From Spirochaetaceae bacterium (GTDB taxonomy: Bacteria; Spirochaetota; Spirochaetia; Treponematales; Treponemataceae): a DNA stretch of 16,168 nt. Positions 1 through 6,298 of the stretch are shown here, piece by piece; positions within the stretch are counted from its first letter, which is position 1; every line of letters starts with the position of its first letter. Location: contig JAISTZ010000043.1 in the NCBI GenBank assembly GCA_031272345.1, positions 1 through 16,168 of the forward strand, in the 5' to 3' direction. The position numbers and the translations under genes were made by a program. The notes beneath the pieces are model-generated. The model was not told where the DNA came from and did no database searches. It saw nothing but the letters and a program-made list of their open reading frames with translations.

Positions 1-154
1 TTTTATCTTTCAAAAGTTACCCGCCTTTTACCCCGCCGATAGACAAGCCCTCTACCGGGTAAAAAGACATAATTCACATCAAAACATAGAGTTGTGCGGA
101 TTTTGCCGTGCATGGGAAAGGCGGCGGGTAGTAAAAGCGGGTAAAAAAGAGGGG
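1..154. other. Non-coding gap at the left edge with repeated GGGTAAAA-type motifs
   Basis: No convincing gene is seen here. The stretch holds several copies of a GCGGGTAAAA-like motif in both orientations: TTACCCGCC at 17-25, TTTTACCCCGCC at 27-38, CGGGTAAAAA at 56-65, CGGGTAGTAAAA at 125-136 and GCGGGTAAAAAA at 137-148. It lies just downstream of the last leftward gene of the element. It could be an operator or protein-binding region for the next, unseen part of the element. That role is inference; only the repeats are seen. Confidence 0.4.
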
Positions 155-511
155 TTAATCCGGGGTGTTTCGCGCTTCCAGGGCGGCGATGCGGCGCTCG
201 ATGTCTTGCAGTTCGTAGAGTTTGACGGCCTGTTCCAAAAGCGCCTTTGCCGCGCTCGTGCGGGCGTGGGCGGGGTTGCCCTTATCGCTTGCGATTTCGT
301 CCAGCGTCCCGACAGCGCCGGTCATGGACGTTTGGAGGCGGTTCACGTTCGCCTCGAAAAGTTCCCGCCGCCTGGTCTCCACGAAGCGGCGTAGTCCGTC
401 TTTGAGCCAGGTGTAGGCGGTGCGCTCGCCAATACCCGCTTGCCGCGCCGCCGCTGTTACGGTTTGCCCAGATAGCAGGGCCTCGGCAAAGAGCGTTTTT
501 TTCGCGGTCAT
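155..511 (-). CDS. Phage-type helix-turn-helix protein, possibly a small-terminase-like subunit
   Basis: 118-aa protein. The start is placed at ATG 511 (MTAKKTLFAEALLSG) because it overlaps the upstream stop as ATGA and is preceded by AGGAAACAG; a longer reading from 544 has no such support. Residues about 5-40 form a helix-turn-helix (TVTAAARQAGIGERTAYTWLKD), the architecture of small phage DNA-binding proteins that act as terminase small subunits or transposase-like HTH proteins. The rest is a charged helical segment ending in a coiled-coil-like stretch (KLYELQDIERRIAALEA) that could drive oligomerisation. As the last gene visible before the window edge, it may precede packaging genes to the left. 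The HTH is clear; the terminase role is inference from position and general shape. Confidence 0.6.
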   Translation of the reverse strand: MTAKKTLFAEALLSGQTVTAAARQAGIGERTAYTWLKDGLRRFVETRRRELFEANVNRLQTSMTGAVGTLDEIASDKGNPAHARTSAAKALLEQAVKLYELQDIERRIAALEARNTPD

Positions 512-981
512 TTCTGCTGTTTCCTGCCGGTGTCTGCTTTCCACACTCCGTCAGGGGTCAAGAGTTCCGTCCAGATGTCCTCTTGTGGTTTCGCCTGGGG
601 TATGGTGAAGCCCGGTACGGTATTGTACTCCGCCGCATAGCGCCGGTAGATGGCGAGTTGGCCGGTAACTCGTTTGGAAAAAATGACGTCAAGCGGCTTG
701 CCGTAGCCTGCCGCAAGGCGGCAAAGTTCGCGCCGGGCCCCGTCAATATCCGGCTGGTCATTGCCTACAAGATGGCCGCCCAGGCTGTTGCCGGCATGGA
801 GCTTCCCACGCAGAGCTTTATCTACACCGGGGTCGATGACGATGCGCCATGTCTCCGGCTCGGTAGCGTCCGTTTCGTTGAATATCCACCTGTCCAGCAT
901 AATACAGCCAAGAGGCGGGTGACGAGTGTTTGTACCCGTCTGTGCCTCCAGGTTTTCAAGCCTTTTCTGGTAACTTGTCAT
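508..981 (-). CDS. Unknown protein of the integrative element (157 aa)
   Basis: The function is not recognised. The start at ATG 981 is supported by a strong Shine-Dalgarno, GGAGGAGG, about 5 nt upstream. It begins with a short amphipathic helix (YQKRLENLEAQ) that may oligomerise, followed by a mixed alpha/beta body with an acidic, Trp-containing segment (TEPETWRIVIDPGVDKALRG) and a basic stretch (VIFSKRVTGQLAIYRRYAAEY). There is no signal peptide, membrane segment or obvious catalytic motif. It overlaps the VRR-NUC gene upstream by 26 nt and the HTH gene downstream by 4 nt (ATGA), so the three are almost certainly co-translated. A role alongside replication or packaging genes is only inferred from that context. 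Confidence 0.7.
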   Translation of the reverse strand: MTSYQKRLENLEAQTGTNTRHPPLGCIMLDRWIFNETDATEPETWRIVIDPGVDKALRGKLHAGNSLGGHLVGNDQPDIDGARRELCRLAAGYGKPLDVIFSKRVTGQLAIYRRYAAEYNTVPGFTIPQAKPQEDIWTELLTPDGVWKADTGRKQQK

Positions 982-1444
982 TTTCGCCTCCTCCAGCGTC
1001 TAAAATTTGCCCCCCAGGGCCTCCAGGAAGCCCGCTGTTGCGTCCGGGAGGGGTTTTTCGTATCCCGGGGGTACGATTTTTCCCCTCCGCGCCTTCTACA
1101 GGCCCGCTATCGCAAAAATCGAGTTCCAGGCAGTAGTCCCGCAGGGCCGCCGCCACCTCCGCCGTATCGCGGGCCACAAAAGCCACGCCGCCCATGCGCC
1201 GCACCCGGGCAAGCCATGCCGCCTGTTCACAGGAAAGACGGCCGCCTTTGGGCCGTTTGCACTCCACGGCAAGGAAGCGCCCGCCCGGCAATACGCCGAT
1301 GATGTCCGCGCTCCCCGGCGTGCCGAAACGCACCCAGCGCCCGTCTATTTTTGCCGCGCCGGTGGGGGAGTTCCAGGCCCAGATGCCCGCCGCTTCCAGG
1401 TAGCGCAGTATCGCCGCCTTGACGCGCCCTTCGGGGGTCACCAT
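956..1444 (-). CDS. VRR-NUC domain nuclease (PD-(D/E)XK fold)
   Basis: 162-aa protein. Residues about 1-105 match the virus-type replication-repair nuclease (VRR-NUC) family found in phages and mobile elements. The core PGSADIIGV followed by FLAVECKRPKGG supplies the D...ExK active site (D47, E61, K63). A Gln in SCEQAAWLARV occupies the position of the conserved helix of the family. The family cleaves structured or branched DNA during replication and repair; the exact substrate here is unknown. The C-terminal about 45 residues are rich in Gly, Pro and Arg and look disordered. ATG 1444 overlaps the stop of the upstream helicase gene by 7 nt, consistent with a replication operon. The family call is confident; a Holliday-junction resolving role is possible but inferred. 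Confidence 0.88.
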   Translation of the reverse strand: MVTPEGRVKAAILRYLEAAGIWAWNSPTGAAKIDGRWVRFGTPGSADIIGVLPGGRFLAVECKRPKGGRLSCEQAAWLARVRRMGGVAFVARDTAEVAAALRDYCLELDFCDSGPVEGAEGKNRTPGIRKTPPGRNSGLPGGPGGQILDAGGGENDKLPEKA

Positions 1445-3123
1445 ATCGGCGCCTCGTCTTCACCCTCCGGGTTGTGAATGGGCGGAGGGATACCTGGGTC
1501 AAGGGGCAGTTCGCCGGTCGTCGGGGCTGTATCTGTCCGGTTGTCCGAAGTTGTCCGGTTGTCCGTTTCGGACGCTTTCGGACGGCGGACAGTGTCCGTC
1601 CTGTCCGGGGGTATATTAATATACCCCCGGGACGGACAGGACTCGGACACGTCCTTACGCCCACTGGACACGAAAGGGAGTTCAATAATGATTTCCCCGG
1701 ACGCCTCAAGGCTGATCTTTGTTTCAGAAAACCGCCGCCTGTCCAGCCCCGCCGCTTTGCAGGCGTCCCGCCAGGCGTCCAGCGTTACCTTCGCGCCCTC
1801 TCCCCGGGCCGCCCGCTCCTCGGCCTCAAGCCGCCGGAGGGTGTCCAGCGCCAGAGCCTGGTTCTTCCCCGCCGCCTTGCCGCTTGCCGCGTCAGGGGGC
1901 GGCGTCCATTCCACGGCGTTCAAGACCGCGCTCGTCACCGGATAACCGGCATCGTCACGGATCGCCAGCTCCACCGTGCGGAATTCAAAGGCCATCGGCT
2001 CAGGCGGCGCGGCGTCTTTGGCCTTCGTACTCTCCAGCCGGAGGATGCCGTAACTGCCCCGGCGGGCGCAGAATTCGGCGTCCACCGCCGCCCGCAGCCC
2101 AGACCAGCCACGGGAGCGGCCTTTGTCCATGTTCCCGCTGTGGTGAACGACCAGGCAGGTGAAGTTCCCGAACCGCGCACGGATGCTGTCCAGGGCCGTC
2201 ACCCCAGCCGCGGCGTCCTTCGGGGCGCTGTCATCGCCGCCCAGGGTACGGCTCCATGTGTCGAGGACCACCAGGACAGGCGGCTCTTTCATGTACCCCA
2301 GTGCAGAGCCCAGGGCGACGAGGCTTGCCGGGTCGTTCAGGGAGATCGCGCCCTGGTTCATAAAGAGCGGCGCCGCGGCTATCTCGCGTTGCCGGACGAT
2401 ACGCCAGGCGTCGAAGCGCCGCCGCAGTCCGCTTTGTCCCTCCCCCGCGAGGTAGAGCACCGGCCCGCGATGCTTGACCGGCAGGCCGTAAAACGCCGTG
2501 CCGGTCGCGACACAAGCCGCGAGCTCCATCGCGAGAAACGACTTGCCCGCGCCGGGGTCTCCGAAGAGACAGGCGAAGCTGTCGGTTTCGAGAAAGCCCT
2601 TGACGATCCAGTCAGGGGCACGGAGGGGGAGGTCGCCGACACGGACAAACGAAAGCCCGCTGGGGCCCCTGGGTGTGACGCCCGCCAGAACGGCCCGCGC
2701 CTCGTCCGCTGCGGCTTCAAAATCGGGCCGTGTTTCAAGTGTGGTTTTCGCCTCGGTAAGCGCCTTCCAGGTCTGCCGCGCCCGGTATGCCGCAAGGACC
2801 TGTGCCTCGTAAAAAGACGTATTGGCCGCTGTCGGCACACTGTTTGTCAGGGACGCGATGTAAGCCTCTCCGCCCGCCTCGTCCACTGTGCCGGACTTTC
2901 GGAGAGCGTCCACCAGCGTAAGCAGGTCTGGTGTTACGCCGTCCGCCATAAGGCGGGCTATGGCTTGAAAAACAAGGGCGTTGGCGCGGCGGCAGAAAAC
3001 CGCCGTGCTTATGTCCTGCCCGATTGCCGCGCCCATGAGATAGCCGCCCAAGAGGCAGCGCTCGTATTCAACCACGGTGGTGCCGTTGAAAGGCGGGGGT
3101 ACGATGTTACTTTGCCTTTTCAT
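1438..3123 (-). CDS. RepA/DnaB-like replicative helicase of the element (AAA ATPase)
   Basis: 561-aa protein. The start is set at ATG 3123 (MKRQSNIVPPPF), with GGAGGG upstream; the longer reading frame to 3258 runs through the preceding gene. Residues about 10-115 resemble the N-terminal domain of DnaB-type helicases (YERCLLGGYLMG, TPDLLTLVDALRKSG, AYIASLTNSVPTAANTSFY). Residues about 165-400 form a RecA-like ATPase of the RepA/AAA_25 type: Walker A GDPGAGKS at 188-195, Walker B VLVVLD ending at D288, and LVVHHSGNMDKGRSRGWSGL, a hallmark of this group. A helical region follows, and then a Thr/Asp/Arg-rich, probably disordered tail with the repeat DNRTTS-DNRTDT. The family unwinds DNA at plasmid or phage origins as a hexamer. 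The tail coding DNA carries a repeat array (see 1534-1649). No primase domain was recognised. Confidence 0.85.
   Translation of the reverse strand: MKRQSNIVPPPFNGTTVVEYERCLLGGYLMGAAIGQDISTAVFCRRANALVFQAIARLMADGVTPDLLTLVDALRKSGTVDEAGGEAYIASLTNSVPTAANTSFYEAQVLAAYRARQTWKALTEAKTTLETRPDFEAAADEARAVLAGVTPRGPSGLSFVRVGDLPLRAPDWIVKGFLETDSFACLFGDPGAGKSFLAMELAACVATGTAFYGLPVKHRGPVLYLAGEGQSGLRRRFDAWRIVRQREIAAAPLFMNQGAISLNDPASLVALGSALGYMKEPPVLVVLDTWSRTLGGDDSAPKDAAAGVTALDSIRARFGNFTCLVVHHSGNMDKGRSRGWSGLRAAVDAEFCARRGSYGILRLESTKAKDAAPPEPMAFEFRTVELAIRDDAGYPVTSAVLNAVEWTPPPDAASGKAAGKNQALALDTLRRLEAEERAARGEGAKVTLDAWRDACKAAGLDRRRFSETKISLEASGEIIIELPFVSSGRKDVSESCPSRGYINIPPDRTDTVRRPKASETDNRTTSDNRTDTAPTTGELPLDPGIPPPIHNPEGEDEAPIW
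1534..1649. repeat. Iteron-like TGTCCG/CGGACA array within the helicase gene
   Basis: On the plus strand TGTCCG starts at 1534, 1542, 1552, 1560, 1593 and 1602. The inverse CGGACA starts at 1586, 1633 and 1644, with two variants CGGACG at 1569 and 1579. The first four form a direct repeat of TGTCCGGTTGTCCG with an 18-bp period. The array surrounds the palindrome at 1605-1630. Iterons inside or beside a rep gene are a known arrangement of plasmid and phage origins, as in lambda O. The coding strand reads this as the low-complexity peptide DNRTTS-DNRTDT, so a protein-level repeat is the competing explanation. Confidence 0.6.
1605..1630. repeat. Perfect 26-bp palindrome with AT-only core
   Basis: CCGGGGG, then the 12-bp core TATATTAATATA, then CCCCCGG form a perfect palindrome in otherwise GC-rich coding DNA. 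Both strands read GYINIPP across it. It sits between the TGTCCG repeats on its left and CGGACA repeats on its right. The AT-only core would melt easily, as expected of an origin unwinding site, or the whole could be a dimer-binding operator. There is no T-run, so it is unlikely to be a terminator. Confidence 0.75.
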
Positions 3124-3307
3124 TCCCGCCCTCCGCAGCCGGATTTTCCGGTATGTAGGTTTTGTGCGTGTCGGTCTCGTACCGGGCCAGTTTGCCGTCC
3201 CGGATATGAAACACAAGGGACACCACCGCGTGGGTTTGCCCCATGAGTTCACGTTCAAACTCCCTGTAAGCCGCCGTGGGGATTTTACCGGAGTAGCCGT
3301 TAGTCAT
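3107..3307 (-). CDS. Small unknown protein (66 aa)
   Basis: The function is not recognised. ATG 3307 has a good Shine-Dalgarno (AAAGGAG, about 7 nt away) and overlaps the stop of the upstream HTH gene by 8 nt. The 3' end overlaps the helicase start by 17 nt, so it is probably translated as part of the same operon. The sequence looks like a compact alpha/beta peptide (AYREFERELMGQ, then a beta-like segment AVVSLVFHIRDGKLARYETDTHKTYI) with a charged Glu/Lys tail. There is no signal peptide or membrane segment. Its position between the HTH protein and the helicase suggests an accessory role in replication or element control, which is inference only. Confidence 0.7.
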   Translation of the reverse strand: MTNGYSGKIPTAAYREFERELMGQTHAVVSLVFHIRDGKLARYETDTHKTYIPENPAAEGGNEKAK

Positions 3308-3503
3308 GGGCGGGCTCCTTTACCGGGGCGGCGGACTGGTTCCGCGCTGCCCTGTTCAGGAAGGCATCGATGTCCGCCTCGGTAACGCGGATTTGCCGCC
3401 CGATTTGCCGGTAAGGAAGCGCCCCGGACTTCGCGAGCCGCCGCGCCGTTACTTCAGAGACGGTCAAGACTTGCGCCGCCTCGCCGATTGTCAGTAATTG
3501 CAT
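3300..3503 (-). CDS. Excisionase/MerR-type helix-turn-helix DNA-binding protein
   Basis: 67-aa protein. Residues about 1-50 match the HTH_17 excisionase-type family: LLTIGEAAQVLTVSEVTARRLAKSGALPYRQIGRQIRVTEADIDAFL has the winged-helix pattern with the typical L..G.LP..R.G...R wing and the closing DI.AFL. The short tail is basic then acidic. ATG 3503 follows a clear AAAGGAGC site. Such proteins act as Xis directionality factors or as small operon regulators. An Int is encoded in the same element, so a Xis role is plausible. Being first in the replication block, with a promoter-like sequence upstream, it could equally regulate that block. The DNA-binding fold is confident; the specific role is inferred. 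Confidence 0.85.
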   Translation of the reverse strand: MQLLTIGEAAQVLTVSEVTARRLAKSGALPYRQIGRQIRVTEADIDAFLNRAARNQSAAPVKEPAHD

Positions 3504-3542
3504 ATACTGCTCCTTTGTGCGGTCTTTTCGCCGCGCAAGAGC

Positions 3543-3571
3543 AGGATAGGTCAGGGCTTGTCCAGGGTAAA
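3543..3571 (-). promoter_or_regulatory. Candidate promoter of the HTH-helicase-nuclease block
   Basis: On the minus strand, TTTACC (3571-3566) and TATCCT (3548-3543) are separated by 17 bp, and the start codon of the HTH gene is 40 nt downstream. This is the only gap of any size between the 237-aa gene and the HTH gene. The -35 box overlaps a GGGTAAAAA motif like those at the element's other non-coding stretches. Both hexamers are imperfect, so this is tentative. Confidence 0.4.
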
Positions 3572-3597
3572 AATCGGGAAAGAAAAGTCAGAAAAAG

Positions 3598-4311
3598 TCA
3601 GGTCGTGTAGTTTTTCTTTGGGCGGTGTCTATCCAGCGTTATTACAACACCGCTCATGTTTTGGCGCATGAGGTTTCGCGCCCGTATTTCGCTGCCGGTT
3701 ATTTTTGCAATTTCGTCAAAGACGCCCAGAGCAGTAACGGGCTTTCTGGGCACATAGACGGTCTTGCGGGTAATTCTTTGGTTTTGCTCGATGAAGCCGG
3801 TGTCTACAAGCCGTTTCAAGATGTCCGCGTCGGGCATTGGAGCGGGCTGCTGCTGCACCTCCGCTTGGCGGGTTTCCCGCATTTTCCAGTAGTCGGGTTT
3901 GGAGACAGTAACCCCAAACTCCGCTCCGGCAGCCGCAAGCTCGCCCAGATAATCGTCAAGCAGACTGTTGATGAGACTAACCCGCTTCAAATGTGCCACG
4001 CGGTTTTGCATTTTCAGGGCTTCCAAGACCGGCAGTTCCCCGCTATCAACTTTGGCCTGTAACGAGTCGGCAAGAGCGCCCAGTTCAGAAAACGGCACAT
4101 TTATATCAACGTGCTCACCTATGCTTTCCAGTTCGTTTGCCAGCAGTTCGAAATACTCCGCCGTGCCGTTCAATTCATCTTTCAAAAAGCACTCAAAGTC
4201 GGTTGCGCTTATTTCGCCGCGCCTCATCGACTTGGTCTTTGCGTGGAGCGCCACTTTCAGGTCGCCAAAATAGGCGTGCGTCAATTCGTCAAGCGATATT
4301 GCCTTTGTCAT
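3598..4311 (-). CDS. Unknown protein of the integrative element (237 aa)
   Basis: The function is not recognised. ATG 4311 is preceded by GGGAGGGG. The protein is largely helical and soluble. The N-terminal half (ISLDELTHAYFGDLKVALHAK through NELESIGEHVDINV) is acidic. A central stretch (EALKMQNRVAHLKRVSLINSLLDDYLGELAAAG) looks coiled-coil-like. The C-terminal about 85 residues (from MPDADILKRLVDTGFIEQNQR to the basic end) resemble a small basic alpha/beta module (TVYVPRKPVTALGVFDEIAKITG). The gene looks less GC-rich than its neighbours, with codons such as AAA, TTT and GAA more frequent, suggesting a different history within the element. No signal peptide or membrane segment is visible. It precedes the HTH gene with about 95 nt of non-coding space. 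Confidence 0.72.
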   Translation of the reverse strand: MTKAISLDELTHAYFGDLKVALHAKTKSMRRGEISATDFECFLKDELNGTAEYFELLANELESIGEHVDINVPFSELGALADSLQAKVDSGELPVLEALKMQNRVAHLKRVSLINSLLDDYLGELAAAGAEFGVTVSKPDYWKMRETRQAEVQQQPAPMPDADILKRLVDTGFIEQNQRITRKTVYVPRKPVTALGVFDEIAKITGSEIRARNLMRQNMSGVVITLDRHRPKKNYTT

Positions 4312-4323
4312 GTCCCCTCCCTG

Positions 4324-4470
4324 TCACTCATCTTTCGCGTACCACTCGCAGTCCGCGCCGTCAAACAACACCTCGTAGGGCTTTGACTCACGGCGGGCGT
4401 TGTGCCGTGACCGCGAGGCCGAGCGCGTCAATGGCGGCCATGGTGAAGCCCTTCGCCGCGACATAATCAT
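4324..4470 (-). CDS. Possible tiny overlapping ORF (up to 48 aa), doubtful
   Basis: In the gap between the 57-aa gene (ending 4388) and the 237-aa gene (starting 4311), one minus-strand frame reads KPYEVLFDGADCEWYAKDE before a TGA at 4326-4324. This stretch is acidic and looks more protein-like than the other frames. Upstream the frame overlaps the 57-aa gene out of phase, where it is Arg/Ser-rich in the way of an out-of-frame shadow. ATG candidates are 4470 and 4464, with no Shine-Dalgarno. Either a short real peptide begins at a non-ATG codon in the overlap or this is chance. Confidence 0.25.
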   Translation of the reverse strand: MIMSRRRASPWPPLTRSASRSRHNARRESKPYEVLFDGADCEWYAKDE

Positions 4471-4561
4471 CGTGACATTGCGCCGCGCCCGCCACCTCGG
4501 CAATGCGACGAAACACCCGCTCGTATTCGAGCAGCCGCTCTTGCAGTTCGCGCTTTGTCAT
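4388..4561 (-). CDS. Small unknown protein (57 aa) coupled to the integrase gene
   Basis: ATG 4561 overlaps the integrase stop as ATGA, the same junction style used elsewhere in this operon, so it is likely translated by coupling. The sequence starts MTKRELQERLLEYERVFRRI, a strongly amphipathic helix, continues IAEVAGAAQCHDDYVAAKGF and ends TAQRPP. It is a small helical soluble peptide without catalytic motifs. Its role is not recognised; its position just after int is compatible with an accessory or regulatory peptide of the element. Confidence 0.6.
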   Translation of the reverse strand: MTKRELQERLLEYERVFRRIAEVAGAAQCHDDYVAAKGFTMAAIDALGLAVTAQRPP

Positions 4562-5883
4562 GCCGCCCCTACCAGCCGCGCAAACACGAAGCGCCCGGCG
4601 GTTCGGGCGGCCTCCAGGGCCTCGTCCGTTTCGTGGTCGGCGTAATGGTCAAGCATTGCCCTGGTCAGGTGTCCGGTGATTTTCTTGACCTTGCCCGCGT
4701 CCACGCGGTCGGTGATAAGCGCCGCGTAAAAATGCCGCCAGCCGTGAAAGACAATGTTCCGCCCCCGGCGGTCTATGCCCATAGCGTCCAGTTCGGCGCG
4801 GAGGCCGTTCAAGAGGCCGCCGTCTACCCTAGGCACGTCCGGCTTCAAACCCCAAAACACAAAGCGCTCGGCCTCCGGTATGTCCGTGTGCGGGTTCGTT
4901 GCCAGTACCGCAAGCAGCGCCTCCCGGACCTCCGGCAGCAGGGGTACTTTGCGCTCATGCCAGTTTTTCGGGGCTTTCAAGCCGTCCGCATCGCTCCACG
5001 AATGCCGGACATGAAGCACGTCCCGCCCGATGTCCCGCGCCTGTAGTGCCAGCACTTCCCCCAGCCGGAGGCCGGTAGTGGCGGCTGTCAGGTTGCCCGC
5101 CTTTGCGCGGGTGTCCGCCCATTGCCGGGCAAAAAGGGCAGCCGCCTCGTCCGCCGTCAATATGCCGCGCCCTTTCCCCGCGCCGCCGAAGCGCTCCAGT
5201 TTCGCCGCAGGGTTCGCCGCTATAACGCCCTCCCGTTGCCAGTACCCGAAGGCCGCCGCGCCAGCGTTCATAATCGAGTTCACGCTTCCGGCGGAAAGCC
5301 CGCCCTTAGCAAGGGAAAGCCCGAAGTCCTTCAAGTCCTGCCGCGTGATACTCGCCACCGTGCGCCCTTCAAAAGAGGCCGCCCAGTGTTTGCGGACATG
5401 GCGCAGCGTTACCTCGCAATGCGCCCGCCCTATCCGGTGTCCGTGCGCTAGGCGGTCTTCGATGTAGGGGCTGGTTTCGTAGTTCCAAAAGTCCAGCAGG
5501 GCGGGCACGAGTTCCGCCTGTCCCTTGCCCGCCGGACACGCCGCGATGTCGATAAGCTCGCGCTGTTTCAAAGCCGCCACTATCCGCATAGCATCCGCCC
5601 CGGAGAGGTCGGCGCGTTTTATGCCGCGCAAAATCCCCTCCACGCACAGAGCGGTCTCCGGCGTTACCCGCTCGTCTGTGTTTGTTACTCCCGCGCAGGG
5701 TAACTTCGCCCGCGCAGCCGGAAGCCCGTTGCGTTTCCAGTCAAGCGCCTTCAAGTAAGCCGCTTCCCTGTCCTTCGTTCCGGTAGACCGCGCCCCTATG
5801 GTCGCGCCCTCCGCCGTCAAAAGCCGGACATACCAGAAACCCCGCTTTTGATACAAGTAAAAGCCCCGTTCAAGACCTTTCAT
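4558..5883 (-). CDS. int: Tyrosine recombinase / integrase of the element
   Basis: 441-aa integrase. The start is placed at ATG 5883 (MKGLERGFYLYQKRGFWYVRLL): it overlaps the upstream stop as ATGA and has an excellent GGAGGTGA site, whereas the longer frame to 5997 runs through the neighbouring gene. Residues about 1-50 look like the N-terminal arm-binding domain. About 125-220 is the SAM-like core-binding domain (VTLRHVRKHW, TRQDLKDFGLSLAKGGLSAGSVNSIMNA). About 235-441 is the catalytic domain with R273 (TGLRLGEVL), K312 (HERKVPL), H380 and R383 (HGWRHFYA), H405 (ITGHLTRAM) and nucleophile Y414 (DHYADH), so the active site is complete. It lies about 540 bp from the 3' end of tRNA-Leu, the usual integration target of this family. 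It is unusual in sitting inside a gene chain rather than first after the att site. Confidence 0.93.
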   Translation of the reverse strand: MKGLERGFYLYQKRGFWYVRLLTAEGATIGARSTGTKDREAAYLKALDWKRNGLPAARAKLPCAGVTNTDERVTPETALCVEGILRGIKRADLSGADAMRIVAALKQRELIDIAACPAGKGQAELVPALLDFWNYETSPYIEDRLAHGHRIGRAHCEVTLRHVRKHWAASFEGRTVASITRQDLKDFGLSLAKGGLSAGSVNSIMNAGAAAFGYWQREGVIAANPAAKLERFGGAGKGRGILTADEAAALFARQWADTRAKAGNLTAATTGLRLGEVLALQARDIGRDVLHVRHSWSDADGLKAPKNWHERKVPLLPEVREALLAVLATNPHTDIPEAERFVFWGLKPDVPRVDGGLLNGLRAELDAMGIDRRGRNIVFHGWRHFYAALITDRVDAGKVKKITGHLTRAMLDHYADHETDEALEAARTAGRFVFARLVGAA

Positions 5884-6128
5884 GGCGTCACCTCCGGGTC
5901 GATATACAACCGCAGTTGGTCGGCCATCTGCCGGGCCGGGGTAATGCCGTAACTGTCCACGCCGGGGCGCGGTTCGCTCCGAAACAGACACTTGCAAAGG
6001 CTGTCAATGTCGAGTTCGGCTGGCCATTGTTCGACCGGGACTTCGGGGTTTTGCAGAGCGTTTTCAAACTCCACGGCCAGAATGGGGTTGCGGGCGTATA
6101 GCCCGGCGACAAGTTCGTCCAGGTTCAT
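5880..6128 (-). CDS. Small unknown protein upstream of int (82 aa)
   Basis: The start is placed at ATG 6128 (MNLDELVAGLYARNPILAVEF) because it overlaps the preceding stop as ATGA; a longer reading from 6158 lacks that support. The stop overlaps the integrase start as ATGA, so both junctions indicate tight translational coupling. The protein is acidic and soluble, with an N-terminal helix, a segment EVPVEQWPAELDIDSLCKCLF and a tail GITPARQMADQLRLYIDPEV. No family is recognised. Coupling directly to int suggests joint production with the integrase and hence a possible role in element mobility or its control, which is inference. Confidence 0.65.
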   Translation of the reverse strand: MNLDELVAGLYARNPILAVEFENALQNPEVPVEQWPAELDIDSLCKCLFRSEPRPGVDSYGITPARQMADQLRLYIDPEVTP

Positions 6129-6274
6129 GCCGCGCCCCCTTGAAAGCCAAGAAAGCACGAGATGAAGACCTCGCCCCGTTTCAGTACCCGCCGCGCCAGC
6201 GATAAAGCCGCCGCGCCGTTTGCCGCTTCCACGGTGATGTTTCGCCGTGAAGCCTTAACCGTAAAAACCATCAT
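6125..6274 (-). CDS. Small unknown protein, first gene of the element next to attachment site (49 aa)
   Basis: The start is placed at ATG 6274 (MMVFTVKASRRNITVEAANG) because GAAGGAGC lies about 7 nt upstream; a longer frame to 6328 would run through the inverted repeat at 6299-6317. The peptide has a short beta-like N-terminus, the helical segment AAALSLARRVLKRGE and a hydrophobic end VFISCFLGFQGGAA. No family is recognised. It is the first gene of the leftward chain after the tRNA, so transcripts initiating here would carry int. It could be a regulatory peptide, but nothing in the sequence proves this. Confidence 0.55.
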   Translation of the reverse strand: MMVFTVKASRRNITVEAANGAAALSLARRVLKRGEVFISCFLGFQGGAA

Positions 6275-6298
6275 GCGCCGCTCCTTCGGGTAAGCGGT

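Noticed and set aside
51..70. Partial likeness between CTACCGGGTAAAAAGACAT and the tRNA-Leu 3' region (CTACCGGCGAAGAGACTT), as a possible far attachment site
   Set aside because: Only the first 7 bases match without gaps; the exact copy expected for a tRNA attachment core is absent, so the real far end is probably outside the window.
3..113. A 36-codon minus-strand frame at the left edge (MHGKIRTTLCFDVNYVFLP...)
   Set aside because: No ribosome binding site, no protein-like features, and it is built across the repeated GGGTAAAA motifs.
1605..1630. The 26-bp palindrome as a transcription terminator
   Set aside because: No T-run follows on either strand, and it lies inside a coding frame that continues through it.
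1474..3246. A 590-codon open frame on the plus strand, antisense to the helicase gene
   Set aside because: It mirrors the helicase gene in GC-rich DNA; its product is Arg/Pro/Gly-rich without domains, while the minus-strand frame has Walker motifs and proper start signals.
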